Below, piece after piece: positions 1-13,091 of a stretch of 64,000 nucleotides of DNA. Made by a program: the position numbers and the translations under genes. The stretch comes from Hofstenia miamia (lineage: Eukaryota; Xenacoelomorpha; Acoela; Hofsteniidae): contig CABFPE010000096.1 of assembly GCA_900660155.1 (NCBI GenBank), positions 815,488-879,487 of the forward strand, read 5' to 3'. The notes beneath the pieces are model-generated. The model saw nothing but the letters and a program-made list of their open reading frames with translations, was not told the DNA's origin and searched no databases. Numbering within the stretch: position 1 is the first letter of the stretch; each line of letters starts with the position of its first letter.

Positions 1-520
1 GCCCACGCTCCGCCACTGGCGCTTTGAAAAGTTTTAGAGAAATTAAGCACAAACTGACGCAAGAGTAGATAAAGTACAAGAACCTAGGCGGTTTAAAGAG
101 TCTAGCTTGGGGAAATACAGATGTAGTGAGAAAACCTCCTAAAAAATCATTCTACAAAAGTTCTTAGATGAAACTAATGTTGCAAATCCAGCATTTGATG
201 AATGGTTCTAATCCCTGAACTAGTCTTGCTGCAGCAAAAATTTCAACAAACCATTGCAATAATCTAATTCCCTTATATTTGCGAGGCAATGCGTACCAAT
301 ACTATTGATATTAGACAAAAACCCATGATTCAGATTGATTCTACACTATGCCTACTTTTTGCAATTAGTAGTGCTAAGTATGCTTCCATAAAATACGAGT
401 AGTGTTTATAATCTGCATAATCTCATTGAAATTGCTGTGAGTAGAAGTTTTGTTTCTATTCACTAATTTTCGCATTTGAAAAATCAGATGTAAATATATT
501 ATCAATTAGTGCTCGTAGTT
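1..520. other. AT-rich stretch without a gene
   Basis: I see no reading frame of note, RNA gene or clear repeat here. Confidence 0.6.
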
Positions 521-1134
521 CTACACCTTTTAAATATCAAATTCGCCAAATGAAAATTCAAATTCGCCAATTTAAAATTCAAATTCTCCAAATAAAAATT
601 CAAATTCGCCAAATGAAAATTGAAAGCAGGATTATTAATTGGAGCTTGGTCAATAAAGAGAGTTCTGTAATATTATATTTGTGTTTAATAAATTAAGATA
701 TACAATGCTTGATATTTTTGAAATTATTTTCAACTGTTTTGAGCATCATGTTTAAAAACATTTCAAATAGCATTTTACAAAATTTATACATCATGATGAC
801 TTCATGCACTCATAACAAAGATTTCAATATTCACTTTGCTGTACAATAATTGTTAAAAATCCTTGCGGTTCCATCTCATTTCAAATGATCAATCAGTTAC
901 TTCTAAATTTTCTTATGTTAAAAACTGGAGACATTGATTGTGTTTTTGAAATTACCGAATTTATACAAACTGTGCATACAACTTATTTATATATATATAT
1001 ATAATTTATGGGAAATTAATAATTCTGATTTGAATTTCCATTTTGCGAATTTGAATTTTCATTTGGCAAATTTGAATTTTTATTTACGAGTTTAACTTTT
1101 CATTTGGCGAATTTGACGTTTAAAAGGTTTAGTG
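521..1134. mobile_element. Foldback-type non-autonomous element with inverted subterminal arrays
   Basis: Two arms of about 125 bp (521-642 and 1010-1134) are inverted copies of each other. Each starts with a (t)acaCCTTTTAAA-like end and then carries about four tandem degenerate copies of a roughly 20-bp unit built on AAATTCGCCAAATGAAAATT. The left array is at about 538-625 and the right, reversed, at about 1030-1118. The similarity runs past the arrays into a matching ATTATTAATT segment on both sides. The loop (643-1009) holds a short (TA)n run and no coding sequence. This is typical of a MITE or foldback element. I could not identify a target duplication, so the superfamily is open. Confidence 0.7.
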
Positions 1135-1555
1135 TTAAAATTCAAATGCATTCCAGAAGTGTATTTTCTGATGATATTGTTATGGAGGTGTGCATTTTTA
1201 GGCCAACGACTTCTTTGAAATGATATCTTCTCAGAATACTGCGACTTTATTTCAGTTATGCTCTAGAATTATATTTTTGTTGAGGCTTTTGCTTTTCGAC
1301 CGGTTTTATTTGTTCTTGTATATACATGTAACCCTATAAATGTAATGTTAAATAACATTTTACATGGACTATTCGATTTTTAATTAATGGCTTCTCTTCA
1401 TTGATTTGATATTCTGAACCTCAGTGCAAGTATATTAACACTGCATTTTATATCAATTACTACTTTGAAGGAAAGTTTGCTAAAAATGCGTTCTTTCTGT
1501 CGATTCATAGCAAATGCATGAAATATTTGTAGCAACGTGCAATAATACCATAGAG
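1135..1555. other. Stretch without a gene
   Basis: AT-rich sequence with no coding, RNA or repeat feature that I can support. Confidence 0.5.
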
Positions 1556-1763
1556 CAGGGGCGTACCCAGGATTTTCTGACGGGGGGACATCATTGTTAT
1601 TCCCTAAAGCGGGGTGAATGGACCCTAAAAATGCATTTCACGATCCTCGATTTTAAATTTTTCAATTTTTTACGAAAAATTTTTTTATTTATCCAGTCAA
1701 AATTAAATTTGGAAACCTGACAGGGGGGACATTCCACCATGTCCCTCCCTGGGTACGCCACTG
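1556..1763. mobile_element. 208-bp MITE with CAG(G/T)GGCGTACCCAGG ends
   Basis: The left end reads CAGGGGCGTACCCAGG and the right end, reversed, CAGTGGCGTACCCAGG; a run of G follows on both sides and the interior is AT-rich. The short frame across it is not a gene. Related but more degraded ends occur at 44457-44709 and 39061-39120. The flanks show no convincing target duplication, so I do not assign a superfamily. Confidence 0.7.
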
Positions 1764-2815
1764 TGAATGCTCTGAGAATTTTTAAAAAAGTTTATTGCAA
1801 ATCAGATTATTTATTTTTAAGAAATAGAATTAATTGCTCTTGTGAGCATTTCCCAGATCTGTTTACGGTCTTGGTAAATTTTATGCAACGGCATTGATAA
1901 AAATGATAAAACGTGGCTTGTTGTCAGTTATAGACGTTGTGAGTAATGATAAGAGACAGTGCGTGCCTTGCAAGCTTGCAGTTGTACTTGTGGAATTTTT
2001 CAAACAATAACCAACACAACAGAAGAAGACTGTTGTTACACAACATAAACAACACAACAGAATCATAAATGTATTCGTAAGATCCAAAAAATAGAGGTTC
2101 AAGAATACCAAATGCTTAGAAAGGCATATTACATCTAATTCGAGTACTGCGGGACTGAGGCCAAAAATATAACACGGCAATGGACCTGGACGAATTTCAT
2201 TTAATATTTGCCTTATTGTATTATATTTGCAAATTTATAATGCTCAGTATGTATCTATAATATCTTAATTCAGTACTCAAATTAATTAATCACTAATTTT
2301 ACCACTTTTCATTTCATTACGAGACCCGACTGAGTGAATGTGCGGAACTGAGAGCGTAGGGTTTAATTACATTAAGCAAACATGGTCATTATGATTTGCA
2401 TTTAAAATGCATTTGATTTGATCATTAAGCTGTTGCATTGCATAGATATGTAAGAGTTCCGGCCTGGCTGAGATATTCACTTTCAAACGGGTTTGAAGAT
2501 AATTTTTTCCTAAATATTTAAAAGTAGTTCGTATTTAGCCCTAAGTGAAATTCACGTGCATATAAATAATACATTAACTTAAACTTTATTTAAAATATAA
2601 TTATTAAATTACAAATCAAACTGCTTTTTTACGTTTGATTAGTCATTTCCAAATTCTGTTCATTACTCCGTGATAAATTTGACAAATAGACGTGAATCTT
2701 CGATGAGATTAAATTAACTATTTTAGAGAAATCGTTTTTATGAGGCAAATGTTCAGAGATACCTGTGCTATCAAAACGTAATTTTTCTTCATGAGGACTG
2801 ACGATCAACTACGTG
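1764..2815. other. Stretch without a gene; ACACAAC-rich patch
   Basis: No supported gene. At about 2005-2065 the words ACAACA and CACAACAG recur, resembling a TGTTGTG/CACAAC-rich patch near 50360-50430. The 99-codon minus-strand frame at 1881-2180 overlaps this low-complexity patch and is not credible as a gene. Confidence 0.5.
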
Positions 2816-3284
2816 TGATCATCTGGTGTAGGGCCCGTGACGTTGCACGGCCCATAGCCCATAACCATAAAAATAGGTGCGTTGCTTTGTTTGTGCCCAT
2901 ATTCTAGGCCTTCTATGCCCGTAGCTAAATGATCTTTAACTAAAATTATTTGAATAATAACTGCCAATGAGGGATTTTCCATGCATACCCAAAATGTCAT
3001 TAACCCTACCAGTGTAGTTTTCTGTGTCCAAATATATTATCTTCTATGTTCAAATTTTTGTTGTAAATCTACTGAAAGGCTATATAGTGTTTCACAATAT
3101 ATGTATTGAATAATTAGAAAGAAATTTTTTATCAATCAAATGCTTTTAGAATTTATAATCCTCGAGCAACGACAAATAATAACGCTAAGGTCAGAACCCA
3201 TGTGTCCGGTCCATAAAGGTACTAGAGAAGCCAGTAGCCGTACAACTTTGTCCATGCCGTTACAGGCCCTATCATAGGTGATCA
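2816..3284. mobile_element. Non-autonomous element with TAGGGCCYGTRACG inverted ends
   Basis: The left end (2816 onward) and the reversed right end (to 3284) both begin TGATCAYCT and continue into TAGGGCCYGTRACG, giving imperfect inverted repeats of about 35 bp. The interior has no gene. Sequence near the left end (about 2826-2960) is recognisably shared with 38345-38455. The similarity extends outside TAGGG, so the exact termini and the target duplication are unclear. It is a dispersed DNA-transposon-like repeat; the hAT superfamily is possible but unproven. Confidence 0.55.
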
Positions 3285-6200
3285 TGACTTTCAACAGCCA
3301 CTGAAATGCTATATTTTGCAAATGGGAATACAATTACATATTCATTTCAAATATTTTGTTTCTGCCACAAAATTTTGAAAGCTAACTGAAGTCACAATAT
3401 TTTTTAAACAAATTCCAAAAAATCCACCTCCCTCCGTTCAGCTCGAATTTCTATGAAAGACATTTCTTTAATAGTTCAAGACAACCGTTCAACGAAATCT
3501 GTTTGACAAAAATTGTGTGAGAAAACATTATGTTAATTCAGCAGGAAATTGGCTAGCTAATTTAAAAACAATATTTTGTGGTCTCCATCTTATTATTTAA
3601 AATTTTCGCTTTTACTTATGGGCTTGGTCACGTGACAGTTAGCACTTAGAGTGAAAAATTAAGAATGAAGCTATGCTATTTATACATATTTATATGCGCC
3701 CAAGACTTTAATTATAGTGAAATTAATAAAATAATGGGGAATAATAGTAAAAATTAGCAACAAGTAGAATCTATGGCTGGAAACAGGGCCATTGAAATTC
3801 CGTTACCATGTAGAAACAATTAGTTTTTTTAATTTTTAGTGGAACTAATATTTCAATTATACTAATATTTGATGATAAGATAGTGTACTAACTCTAAAAG
3901 AATATAACATTTATTATATAAGCATTATATAGAGGAAAAGTATGTTTTAATGTAAATGGTATGTAAACTGATGTTAACTTTTTGAAATTCCGTTACCGAC
4001 TAGTTTTGTATTCATAGATCAAGGAAAAATCAATTTCTCAAAAATAATTCCTCTCATTGTTGAACCTGATAAAGAGTCACACAACATACATTTTAATAAA
4101 AAAATAAATCATTATTGAATGAGTAGCATCTATTTTAACAGTGAAAATAAAATTTCGTTACAGTCTTTTATGTAGTATTTAAAAATTTATTAACCTAAAC
4201 AGCATGTTAACTGCTATTTGATAATTAACAATAGGTACTTCCGAGATTGCCACTAATTTATTAGATTGAATATTTTACTTATTCAACACAGTGAAGTATT
4301 AATTTCATATGATTACTTAGAAATTAATTTGATGCAGAGCACCGGTGATTATATGAATCCTTCTAATACGATGTAATCTGCAGACACAAATGAAGGGAAT
4401 AACTTAGGATTATCCTTTTTAAGATTTCAGATTATACGTAATGCTTTGTTCTTTATTCATAAATTTTCAATTAATTATATACAAACTTTTCTTTGAGAAT
4501 AATTCATAGAACTCCGGGCGTCAAAAGAATAAGATTCTAACAATATAAATTTAATTGTATTAAAGCATTTATCACATATCACAATGGATATTTTAAATAT
4601 TTGCAATAATTTTTTCTGATGAATTAAAAGGTAGCTTTAAGCATTTCCACATGGAGATTAACGATCACATTGTAAATAGGTAAAAAATTTTTATTGTTTT
4701 TGAGCTATAATGTGTCCCTAATTTTTCAAGAGCAGATGTAGAAAGCACATGCTTATGACACTCGAAAGAAGTAGTATTTTAAATCAAGAATATAATATTT
4801 TCAAAACTGTATTTAACTTCTCCACAAATGAAGTTAAAAATGTACATGATAAAATTTTAGAAAATTTCTCGGACTTATCTTTATACAGTGATATAACGAT
4901 TTAAATTTTCTTACAGCTATCATTATAGTTTTCTCCTTGTTTTGTTACGGTATAAGGCCAGAAGAGAATAGCTGAAATTTAATAAGGGAATCTAATTCGA
5001 AGTGATTCAAATTGTTGAATTTCTATGGTCCAAAGGAATCTCAAAACTGTCTCTGCAAATTTTTAAGTATTTGAATTCCATTTTTTCTAAGCATGATAAG
5101 TATAACAAAGGTTTTAATTCAAAGTAACAAGATATTGAGAAATGACTGAGAACACATTCAATGTTTACTGATGATAACAGTTAGGCTATCACTCGATCAC
5201 TCGAGGTATTTCAATAAAAGTAACAAATAATAGATATTAATTATTATCAAAAACATTGATATTGGAGAGTAAATTTTGAAGATAGCTGACAAAATTGTTC
5301 TAAAAGATACTATCAATTCCTATTAAACAGTTAATCAATTTATAAAAAACATTTTGAAGTTTCAAACTAAAGTTTGATTTGTCACTTACGAATTCGCAGA
5401 ACCTCTTCAAATTGTATTAAACTTACAAATACATACATCACATTTCTAAAATATACTCGAAAAATCCAAAATTCTGCCACGATGTATAATTTATAAAATT
5501 ACAAAAACAAAACTTCCTTAAATTCAAGAATGTTTTACTTGCACAACATATATGGAAGCAGTTGAAAAAAGTTCAGACCGCAAAACTTAGCTTGCTTAAG
5601 TTAAAGCAGAGCTGGAACCTTGTCCGGATGAAATTAGATTCACCATAAGGATTTTTAATGATATCACTACCGATTAAAAAGTCCTCTAAAATAATTTTAA
5701 TAAAACCTTAATAATGTTTATTCTTACTAGCTCAAATTACTTTCTAATTGTGATTTAAATTAAAATAAAGCTAACCTAGTTTTCTATTGTTATAATTACA
5801 TTAATTGATGCATAAACTTTACTATTTATATGCAGTAAGGTGTAATTTTCACTTCAAGATTTCAGTGAAACACATTTTGATAGTAAGTGTTAGTAATATA
5901 ACATTATGTAGAAAAATATAATGACAGGTACTTTTCAATGAATAAATTAGCTACTGCTAATTCACTGACGGCTTACCTAAACTTGTATAATTACTGATTA
6001 ACAACAGTATCAGACTCTCCAAAATGTGTACTGACAACACAGTAAGAACTTCGTGTGTAAGGTTATGATATTGAAATTCGAATTTATTAATATAAATCAT
6101 ACATCCGACTTACAGTAGATAACTGAATATTTTAAGTCTCGAAACATATTTAGAAATGCCCGGGAGTCTTGAATATCTGTTCACGGATTTTGTTAAATCG

Positions 6201-7456
6201 GGCACACTGTTGCACAACTTTCTCTCTTGGATATTATTTCTTTTAGGGAATGAGCAATTTAGCAATAATCAAATTTAACAATTTTTATGTGCATTATCTT
6301 CTCGAAATTTGAATTATAACATTTAATCTATTTATAGGAGAATATCTCAAGCCTAAATTGCTAAGTGTGTTATTGAGAGCTATGACTGGGAAATGGTTTT
6401 GATTAAGCTAGCTCAACAGCTTTCTGAATCTTGAAATTTTGTACAATTCGTGAGATCTCTTTATATAGGTTATTAAGTGTACTAATACTTAAAAAAGTTG
6501 TTGCAAAAAAATAAATGTAAATAATATTTATCCAACTATTGTGCCTTGTGAAAATTTGAGAAGCATTCAAACAGTTTATGTAAATATTTTTATGAAATAT
6601 TCATAATTACAATAACACAAAAAATTCAACACCTTTCAAAAACTTGAAATTTTGTGCAATTCTTGAGTTGTATTTATTTATTTTCTTAAGTATTTAAACC
6701 ATTATCATTGATAAGCTTGGATACTTGAGGCAAGTTTTTCTTAGAGGCTTTTATAATAAAGTCATTAAATCATTCGTTTTTCTTAAACATGCCTAAATTT
6801 CTCACTCGTCTATTGAAAAATTTTGCTAAAATTTTATTAATTAAGAATACACTTCTATCAAGTACGTTAATATATATATTCACGTCCTTGCTTCTATACA
6901 AACATTTTGAAAGAATTTTGCTTCAGTTTAGAAATCTTCATTGCTTAAAACTGTATAAAAGCTAACTTCTAAAACATTTCAATCAAAGTATATTTACTCA
7001 GGCATTCAGTTATCGACATTTAATTGAATCAGTGACGTCATGCCAAGGCGCTCCGGGAGCCCCCCCCCCTCACAATTTTTTAAAAAGCTTTAGAAGTTTT
7101 TGAAGGACTTAAATGAAATCAACAGATAATATAATGTGAAAGTGGCATGTGACACAATGTTGTTTATTAAAAATTCGATTTATGAGGATATGTATCTTTA
7201 CTATGTATTCTTAATGTAATTTAATCTCGCTTTTGTTACGATTTCGTTACAAACTATAAATTTGCAGAATAAGTGAATTAAAATTATATGAAAATATTCT
7301 AAGAACTTGATTTTGTTAGATAGGTATATGACTATCATCAGTGAGTATATTTTACCATTTCATGATCACAACGAATCGGAAGATTCTGACAGTAAAGGAG
7401 TGTTCATAAATATTCTCTCAATGGAATTATGACCTGGCCACACACAGTCAAGTCAG
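3285..7456. other. Long AT-rich region without a gene
   Basis: No reading frame of any length and no RNA gene. The word AAATTYCGTTAC recurs at about 3795, 3983 and 4147, with a related one at 7232. A C-rich block at about 7035-7070 (GGCGCTCCGGGAG followed by poly-C) looks like a fragment of a GC-ended repeat. Confidence 0.5.
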
Positions 7457-8399
7457 AATGACTTGATTAAATACATTGCTGATGCGATCCTTTCTGGAAT
7501 TATCAAGGACGTAAAAGCTGACACTAAACCGGAAATGAGCAAGCAAGATTAACTGTCAGTCATTGTTCGTTATGTCGACAGAAGTGGAGGCATTCCCAAA
7601 GATTTTTTAGATCTTGTCCATTCTGAGCACATGACTGCGCAGGACTGTTCAATGATCTACAGAGGGTTCTTGAAGTCAATAGGTTTGAGATGTCAAATAT
7701 CCGAGGACAAGGATGCGATGGCTGCTCAACAATGCAGGCATTTACTACAGGGTTCTGATAAAGGATACCGCAGCCAAGCGAACAGAGAATAAGTTAGAAA
7801 AGTACTAGAAGATTGCACAAGAAACAGCTCCCAAAATTGGTGGGAGGGGGGAGTATAATGCACCACATCATCAAAAATCTCAAAGAGAATGGATGAATAA
7901 TATAATACCGAGGACATGCAACAAACTGGTGTTGATTCTATTCAACATCTCTATTATATGACATCATCGACCTGATGACAAGTGCATTGAACTCTAGATT
8001 GCGTCCTGATACCATTCCTTCTGTTACAGTCTACTAACTGTCTAATAAGCACATCACCATCACCTGTAAAGATGGAGAAAATCAAGACGTTTGGTGCCTT
8101 TTACAAAACTGATGACGATATAGAAATCCTCGAGTTGGAGTACCACTTATTCACTCATTCTGTCACTCCAGACTCTGTCCCTGAACATATCAACACAAAC
8201 TGCATTCACTCAATTTACTGTTATATAACTTCTTCTGAACTAGACAAGCTTTACCTAATGCTGTCCATTGCATACTAGTTGACTCTGACTGCCCATTATG
8301 CCTTGCTCTTGTGAGAGATAATTTTCTGTTCTTAAATTTGTTAAGAATGGTCTCTGTAGTACAATGAGTCAGTCACGACTGAGAAAACAAAGAATATAG
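7457..8399 (+). pseudogene. Decayed hAT-like transposase (ZMYM1/DUF4371 type)
   Basis: The frame from 7457 to 7792 reads through one internal stop and resembles the transposase core found in ZMYM1-like and DUF4371 proteins: an IADAILSGIIKDV segment, then LSVIVRYVDRSGGIPKDFLDL, matching the family pattern LS..IRYVD..G.I.E.FL. After a gap without similarity, a frame at 8072-8278 ends in YLMLSIAY. A second frame at about 8320-8396 reads FSVLKFVKNGLCSTMSQSRL, which fits the C-terminal hAT dimerisation region (FS.LK.IK..LRSTM...RL). An intact protein of this type has several hundred residues. Here stops and frame changes break it, so it cannot encode transposase. I see no terminal repeats. The assignment rests on remembered family motifs and is firm for hAT, less so for the subfamily. 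Confidence 0.7.
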
Positions 8400-11300
8400 A
8401 CTTAAAGTCTGTAGTTAAGCTCTTCTAGAGTGATGTTCTACGTTGTTAGTTTTTAGTATGTTAATTAACATGTAGTTCATTTGTTAAGCTTAAACCTTGA
8501 ATGTTTTTATTTATATCTTTGTGTAATCCCTGTTATTAATTTTGTGCTATAATCTATAAATTTTGAACTGTATTTTTTTATCGAATCTGGATTAAATATT
8601 AAATTTTCAATTGTTAAAGCTTTAGCTTTAAGTTACATGCGAATCAATAAATTGTTTCCTGACAAGGGAAAATGGTGTAGGATTTCACATTTTTAGGTTT
8701 TTAAAACAGCAAAGTATAGTAACATTATGTAATATCTCCCGCATGTGCTTTGCATCCTTAATTGCGTATAGAGACCTATTTTTAAGGAGACAACTGCGGG
8801 CAGAAGATATTAAACTGTTCTCTATTTACAACAAATTCTCTTGCTTACAATTAATATCAACATATGTACAACTCACATGCTAAACCGAAAACATTGGTCT
8901 GGCCAATGCAAGCAACCAGTACCAATATTACAATTAACACTTGCATGTGTAGAATCATCCTCCTGGCCAATTTTAGCCCTAACTAATCTTTTAATTTGTT
9001 AATAATAGCATTACTGGCGGGACGAGATCTATCTCCTTGATTGCTTCATTTTTGTTATAATTAAATATCTAACTATTAGAATTAATAATAACCATCACTG
9101 TTTAGGTGACAACAACTGCAATCCAAGTCCTTGGGCATCTGCCTGACGCTGATCCTTTCACCAACATTTCACCCATTAAACTACTTCCAATTCCGATTTG
9201 CCGATGACTCAGCTCAACAAAGCACTAATTAGTTGTGGTGTTAAATATTCATGTCACAACTGGACTTAATCTCTAACTTTTTGTAAAGCCTACAGTGCAT
9301 TGGTTGTACTGCAATAACGCAATAAAGGAATTGACATTGACACTAGCTGCTGTTTGTAGATAAAAACCATCTATATCAACTAATCAAATATTCACAAATA
9401 ACTATCTGATAAAGCAGCTTTCTTATTTAAGTTTAATAATTTAAAATAATATAATAGTCTCTCATCAGTCAATTATCGTCATCAATTTGGATCTAAAATA
9501 ATAGGGTTACTCCTACTGTTGGCCATTCAGCATTTATCAAGCTTGTTACTACATGTATATTGAAATCGCATCAATAGCAAGCTAAGTGCAATAGTGAAAA
9601 AAACTTATACCTAGTCACAACCTAAATGCATTTTGTGGTCATGGACTCAAACCTAAATAATCGTTCTTGCCATGGTATCCTGAGCGCTACTTTGCACAAA
9701 ACACTTAGCTTGACATTTTATTTATTAAAGTAAACTGTAACAAAAAAGATAAGTCCAATTCCGAAGAATTTATTTCATCACTGTTCACACTGCAGTGTAG
9801 TTATTAATACTAATTTTCTAACATGTTTTAAATATTTCAGCTATCAAACAAGCACCTGTCTTCCATAGTTATTTGTTTTCCCACCCCTAAGCATAGTATG
9901 CTAAAATTAACGAGGAGAGTATTATCCTCTGATTTTTGGTAAAACATGTTTCCAACAAACATTTGTCCGTACAATCAGAATATAAAAAATCTTTAATAGC
10001 ATTCATTCTAAATATCAAGTTTCTTTACATTCCTTTATTTTCTTTCTTTAAGTTGTTAAATTTGCTATTTAGAAGGATTATGCTACACATGTAGTCGGGC
10101 CTCCTAATTTTTTTTTCAGTGCACGAAGTCCCTGCCCTTAAATGCATGTAAGAAAACATGTTGAAAAGCGAATTATAATTGTTTTTATGAAAAACTCAGA
10201 TGATTGATAATGAAATTCGTCGATTTTATTGTTTTTTCTAATGTTAATGTAGTATACATGCAAATAATGATTAAGATCAATTCGTTGAAATGAAAAACAA
10301 ACCTTAAGAATGAGGGCAATTTACTTTATAGCTGTTAATATTTCTAAAAGTCGATAAGGCCTTGAAAATTGCATATGCTGAGGGAAGTACAATTAACTAA
10401 GGAATGATTTTCAATGTTTTGCTTAATAGAAATTTCGAGAAATATAATTTTGTTTTGGTTCGATGCCCCTGTATTTCTTGCGGCTACGTTTTCAAAATCA
10501 ACTAAAAGAATTCAATTAATAGCAATAATTCATGACTAAAAACATTGTTTGAAAGGTATTTATGATAAGAGGTAAAACTTAGAGAATTTTTAATAATTTA
10601 ACAGCGTCATTAGTTGGATATATGCAAATCATACTTAAGAGTGCAAGTCAAAATATTGAAAGGGAAAATAGAAACATGAATTAAAATTTCATTTATTCCT
10701 TAAAAATGTAGCATTACCAACAAAAAAATGATTTATGACTTAGAAGCAATATTATTCAAATACATTTTATCACTTAAAAAATATCCTACGAAAAAATCAA
10801 TATCCAATAGAGTTCATAGATCGGAATTTTAAAGAGACAATAAATAAGATCATCGAAAGAATAACAATTTAAAGAACACGAAGTAATTTTTTCATACATT
10901 CAAGATCGAATACAGAAATCCATAAAAGCTGCTTAATGAGAAATCATAAAAACATTAAATCTATACAGGAAAATGTGAGAACAATATTAAAAACATATAA
11001 AATAAGTTCTGTTCTGAATTTGTTTACAAAGTGCTAGAAAGACGTAAGGGACTATTCTAAATAGATTGTGTGAACATGAACTCCCTATAAAGTTCTTTAG
11101 TTACTGCAATTAGTTCGAATAACATTATGCAAACACAAATATTCTTAAAGAAAATTTTCTGTCTCATTGGTTGGAACGGTGTCATAGTTACAAGTGGCGT
11201 TACCAAGAGGGTGGGACTGCACCTGGCAATACAACTTATTATAAGCAATTTTAAACAATTTTGGGGCCAAAATTTTGGAAAATATCAAAACAACAAAATA

Positions 11301-12212
11301 ATTATATAAATATAGCCAAAAATTGAGCCCCAATATAAGAATAAAATCTTTAATAAACAATTTTAGACTATTTTGAAGATCCAATGGTTATGCAGGTACA
11401 AAATGTTTAGTGTGAAGTATCTAGTATACACCAAAAAGCGGTCACTGAAAATTTAATACATAAATTTGGGAGTTGTTGAATTGAGGCCCTGAATTGACAT
11501 CCCGCATCAGGCCCTGCATTTACCGTGACGCAAATGACAGTAGCATGAAAAGATATCTGTTTTTGCATCCTCAAAATTTAGATTATACATGTACATTTAG
11601 GCTAAACAATGTCAAATGTTGCATATACTTACTTATATTATGCTCACTATCAGGCAGAGAAACAGTTGTTTAAAATAAAATAAAACCTCTGGTATTTAAT
11701 ACAGGTAATGAGCTGAATAATAGCTTGATTCTTCTTTCCAAGTCAATTAATTCAGTCCAATTATTAAAAAATCCTCTTTATAAAGCTATGGCCAAAATTT
11801 TTTTAAACTGCATGTAAGAATAATCTTTCAACTATAAATTATAATTTGAGGCTCACTTCTGAATGAATTAATGCCTCTCATCATTACGAATTGTTCAATT
11901 AATGAATTGCATTGCGCGCACGTCAATTGAAAACGCTATGTTCTATTTTATGTATCAACAGTTTAATCAACACGAAAATAGATCACGCAGGAATTTTTTA
12001 ATTTCTGTGATCATTAAATTCCTAGTGCGCGTTGACGTTCTATTTTGTACTTTCGTAGTTACGTAAATTAAAAATCACTAGTGCGCGCTACGCTTTAAAG
12101 TTACATCAATTGCAGTTTGATTAATGTTCTTTTATGTTCCCGCAATTACGAAATTCCTAATGCAGTGAAATATTCCTGCAGATATCATACATTGCAGCGT
12201 TATCTGATACTA
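8400..12212. other. Gene-free region with possible old repeat fragments
   Basis: No supported gene. A short inverted pair (AATATCTCCCGCA near 8731, TGCGGGCAGAAGATATT near 8795) and a less AT-rich stretch at 9110-9350 could be retroelement or MITE remnants, but I see no paired ends. At 11199-11225 GTGGCGTTACCAAGAGGGTG resembles one end of the CAGTGGCGT family. At 11880-12180 the word AATTCCTAGTGCGCG and relatives recur without an organised unit. Confidence 0.45.
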
Positions 12213-12446
12213 CACTTTAAAAAATTTCTAGGTGTTAAAATTTAGGTAACAAATCTTCACCTAAAAATTAAGGTGTTTTAACTTAAATTTTAGGTATATT
12301 CAGTTAGGTTTACTTCTTAAATAGATTTCAACTCCAATCACTTAAATTATGAGAATATTGTGTTTTTATAAAGAAGTTGTGAACATTTAGATGATCTATA
12401 TGACTATATACATGTTTTCTTATTATATTTTCAACTAAACATTTAG
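12213..12446 (+). repeat. Copy A of the CACTYTAAAAAATTTCTAGG repeat module
   Basis: This unit of about 230 bp matches 23171-23394 almost throughout in the same orientation, starting CACTTTAAAAAATTTCTAGG and ending CTAAACATTTAG. Flanking sequences differ, so both boundaries are visible. The ends are imperfect inverted repeats (CAC.CTAAA...TAGGTG) and the interior repeats TTTAGGT and AAGGTGTTT words. A MITE is the simplest explanation; no target duplication is evident. Confidence 0.7.
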
Positions 12447-12835
12447 CATTACAAGAAATTTAAACAGTGCCATGTGACGTCAGCAAATAACTAGTGAAAG
12501 TGCGGCGTAGATTATGCACTATGCTTAACTGTAAGTGAAAGAGGTTTTTTACAAATTTATATATCTTAAAATTAATAGATTATCTAGCTCATCATCAATT
12601 GTTTAAACGCTATTGGTTTACTATGCAATACAAAAAAAATTTGTTTGTAGCCATAGTTGTTCATCCGTCAAAATTTTGCAAAAAATTTTATCCCATATGT
12701 CAATTTATAAAGGGAAAAATGAAGTAGATGCAATTGAATATAATTTCATGAAAATGTCAACACGCGAATGTTCAAATACATCATCAATTCTAATTGGTTA
12801 ATGCTAATACTATAAAATAATGTAAAGATCGTATC
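12447..12835 (-). repeat. Inverted partner of 18388-18775
   Basis: The reverse complement aligns along its length with 18388-18775. Shared landmarks are a cagttaagcatagtgcataatct segment, a ttgctgacgtcacatggca segment, AAACCAATAGC and TTTGCAAAATTTTGAC. In the 18-kb copy this sequence runs directly into the Tc1-like transposase relic; here it abuts the unrelated module 12213-12446. It may be the upstream part of that Tc1-like family or a separate repeat. Confidence 0.65.
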
Positions 12836-13091
12836 TGTATCATTTGAATTTCTTGTGTCAATTTTGCATTTAATGATAGACGCTCGGCTAAATTCATTCA
12901 TAAGTTTTATCTATATTTGATTTTAAAGTGCTGGGGGCGTAAAAACGCATTTAAGAAAGAAAGCAATATTCATTTCAAGTATGTTTTACTATCATGTAAT
13001 TGAATACGTCATTTTGTTTTGCTGTTAGAGGGCTACAACAATTTGTGCTAGAATTTCTTGTAATGTGTTATGCACTACTGAGTATAAATCT

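Noticed and set aside
521-1134. Possible CRISPR-like array from evenly spaced repeats
   Set aside because: Units are nearly contiguous, degenerate and inverted around a loop, with no unique spacers; the context is an animal genome.
8700-9350. Possible LTR retrotransposon ends
   Set aside because: No second copy of the candidate LTR, no primer-binding site and no pol sequence are visible.
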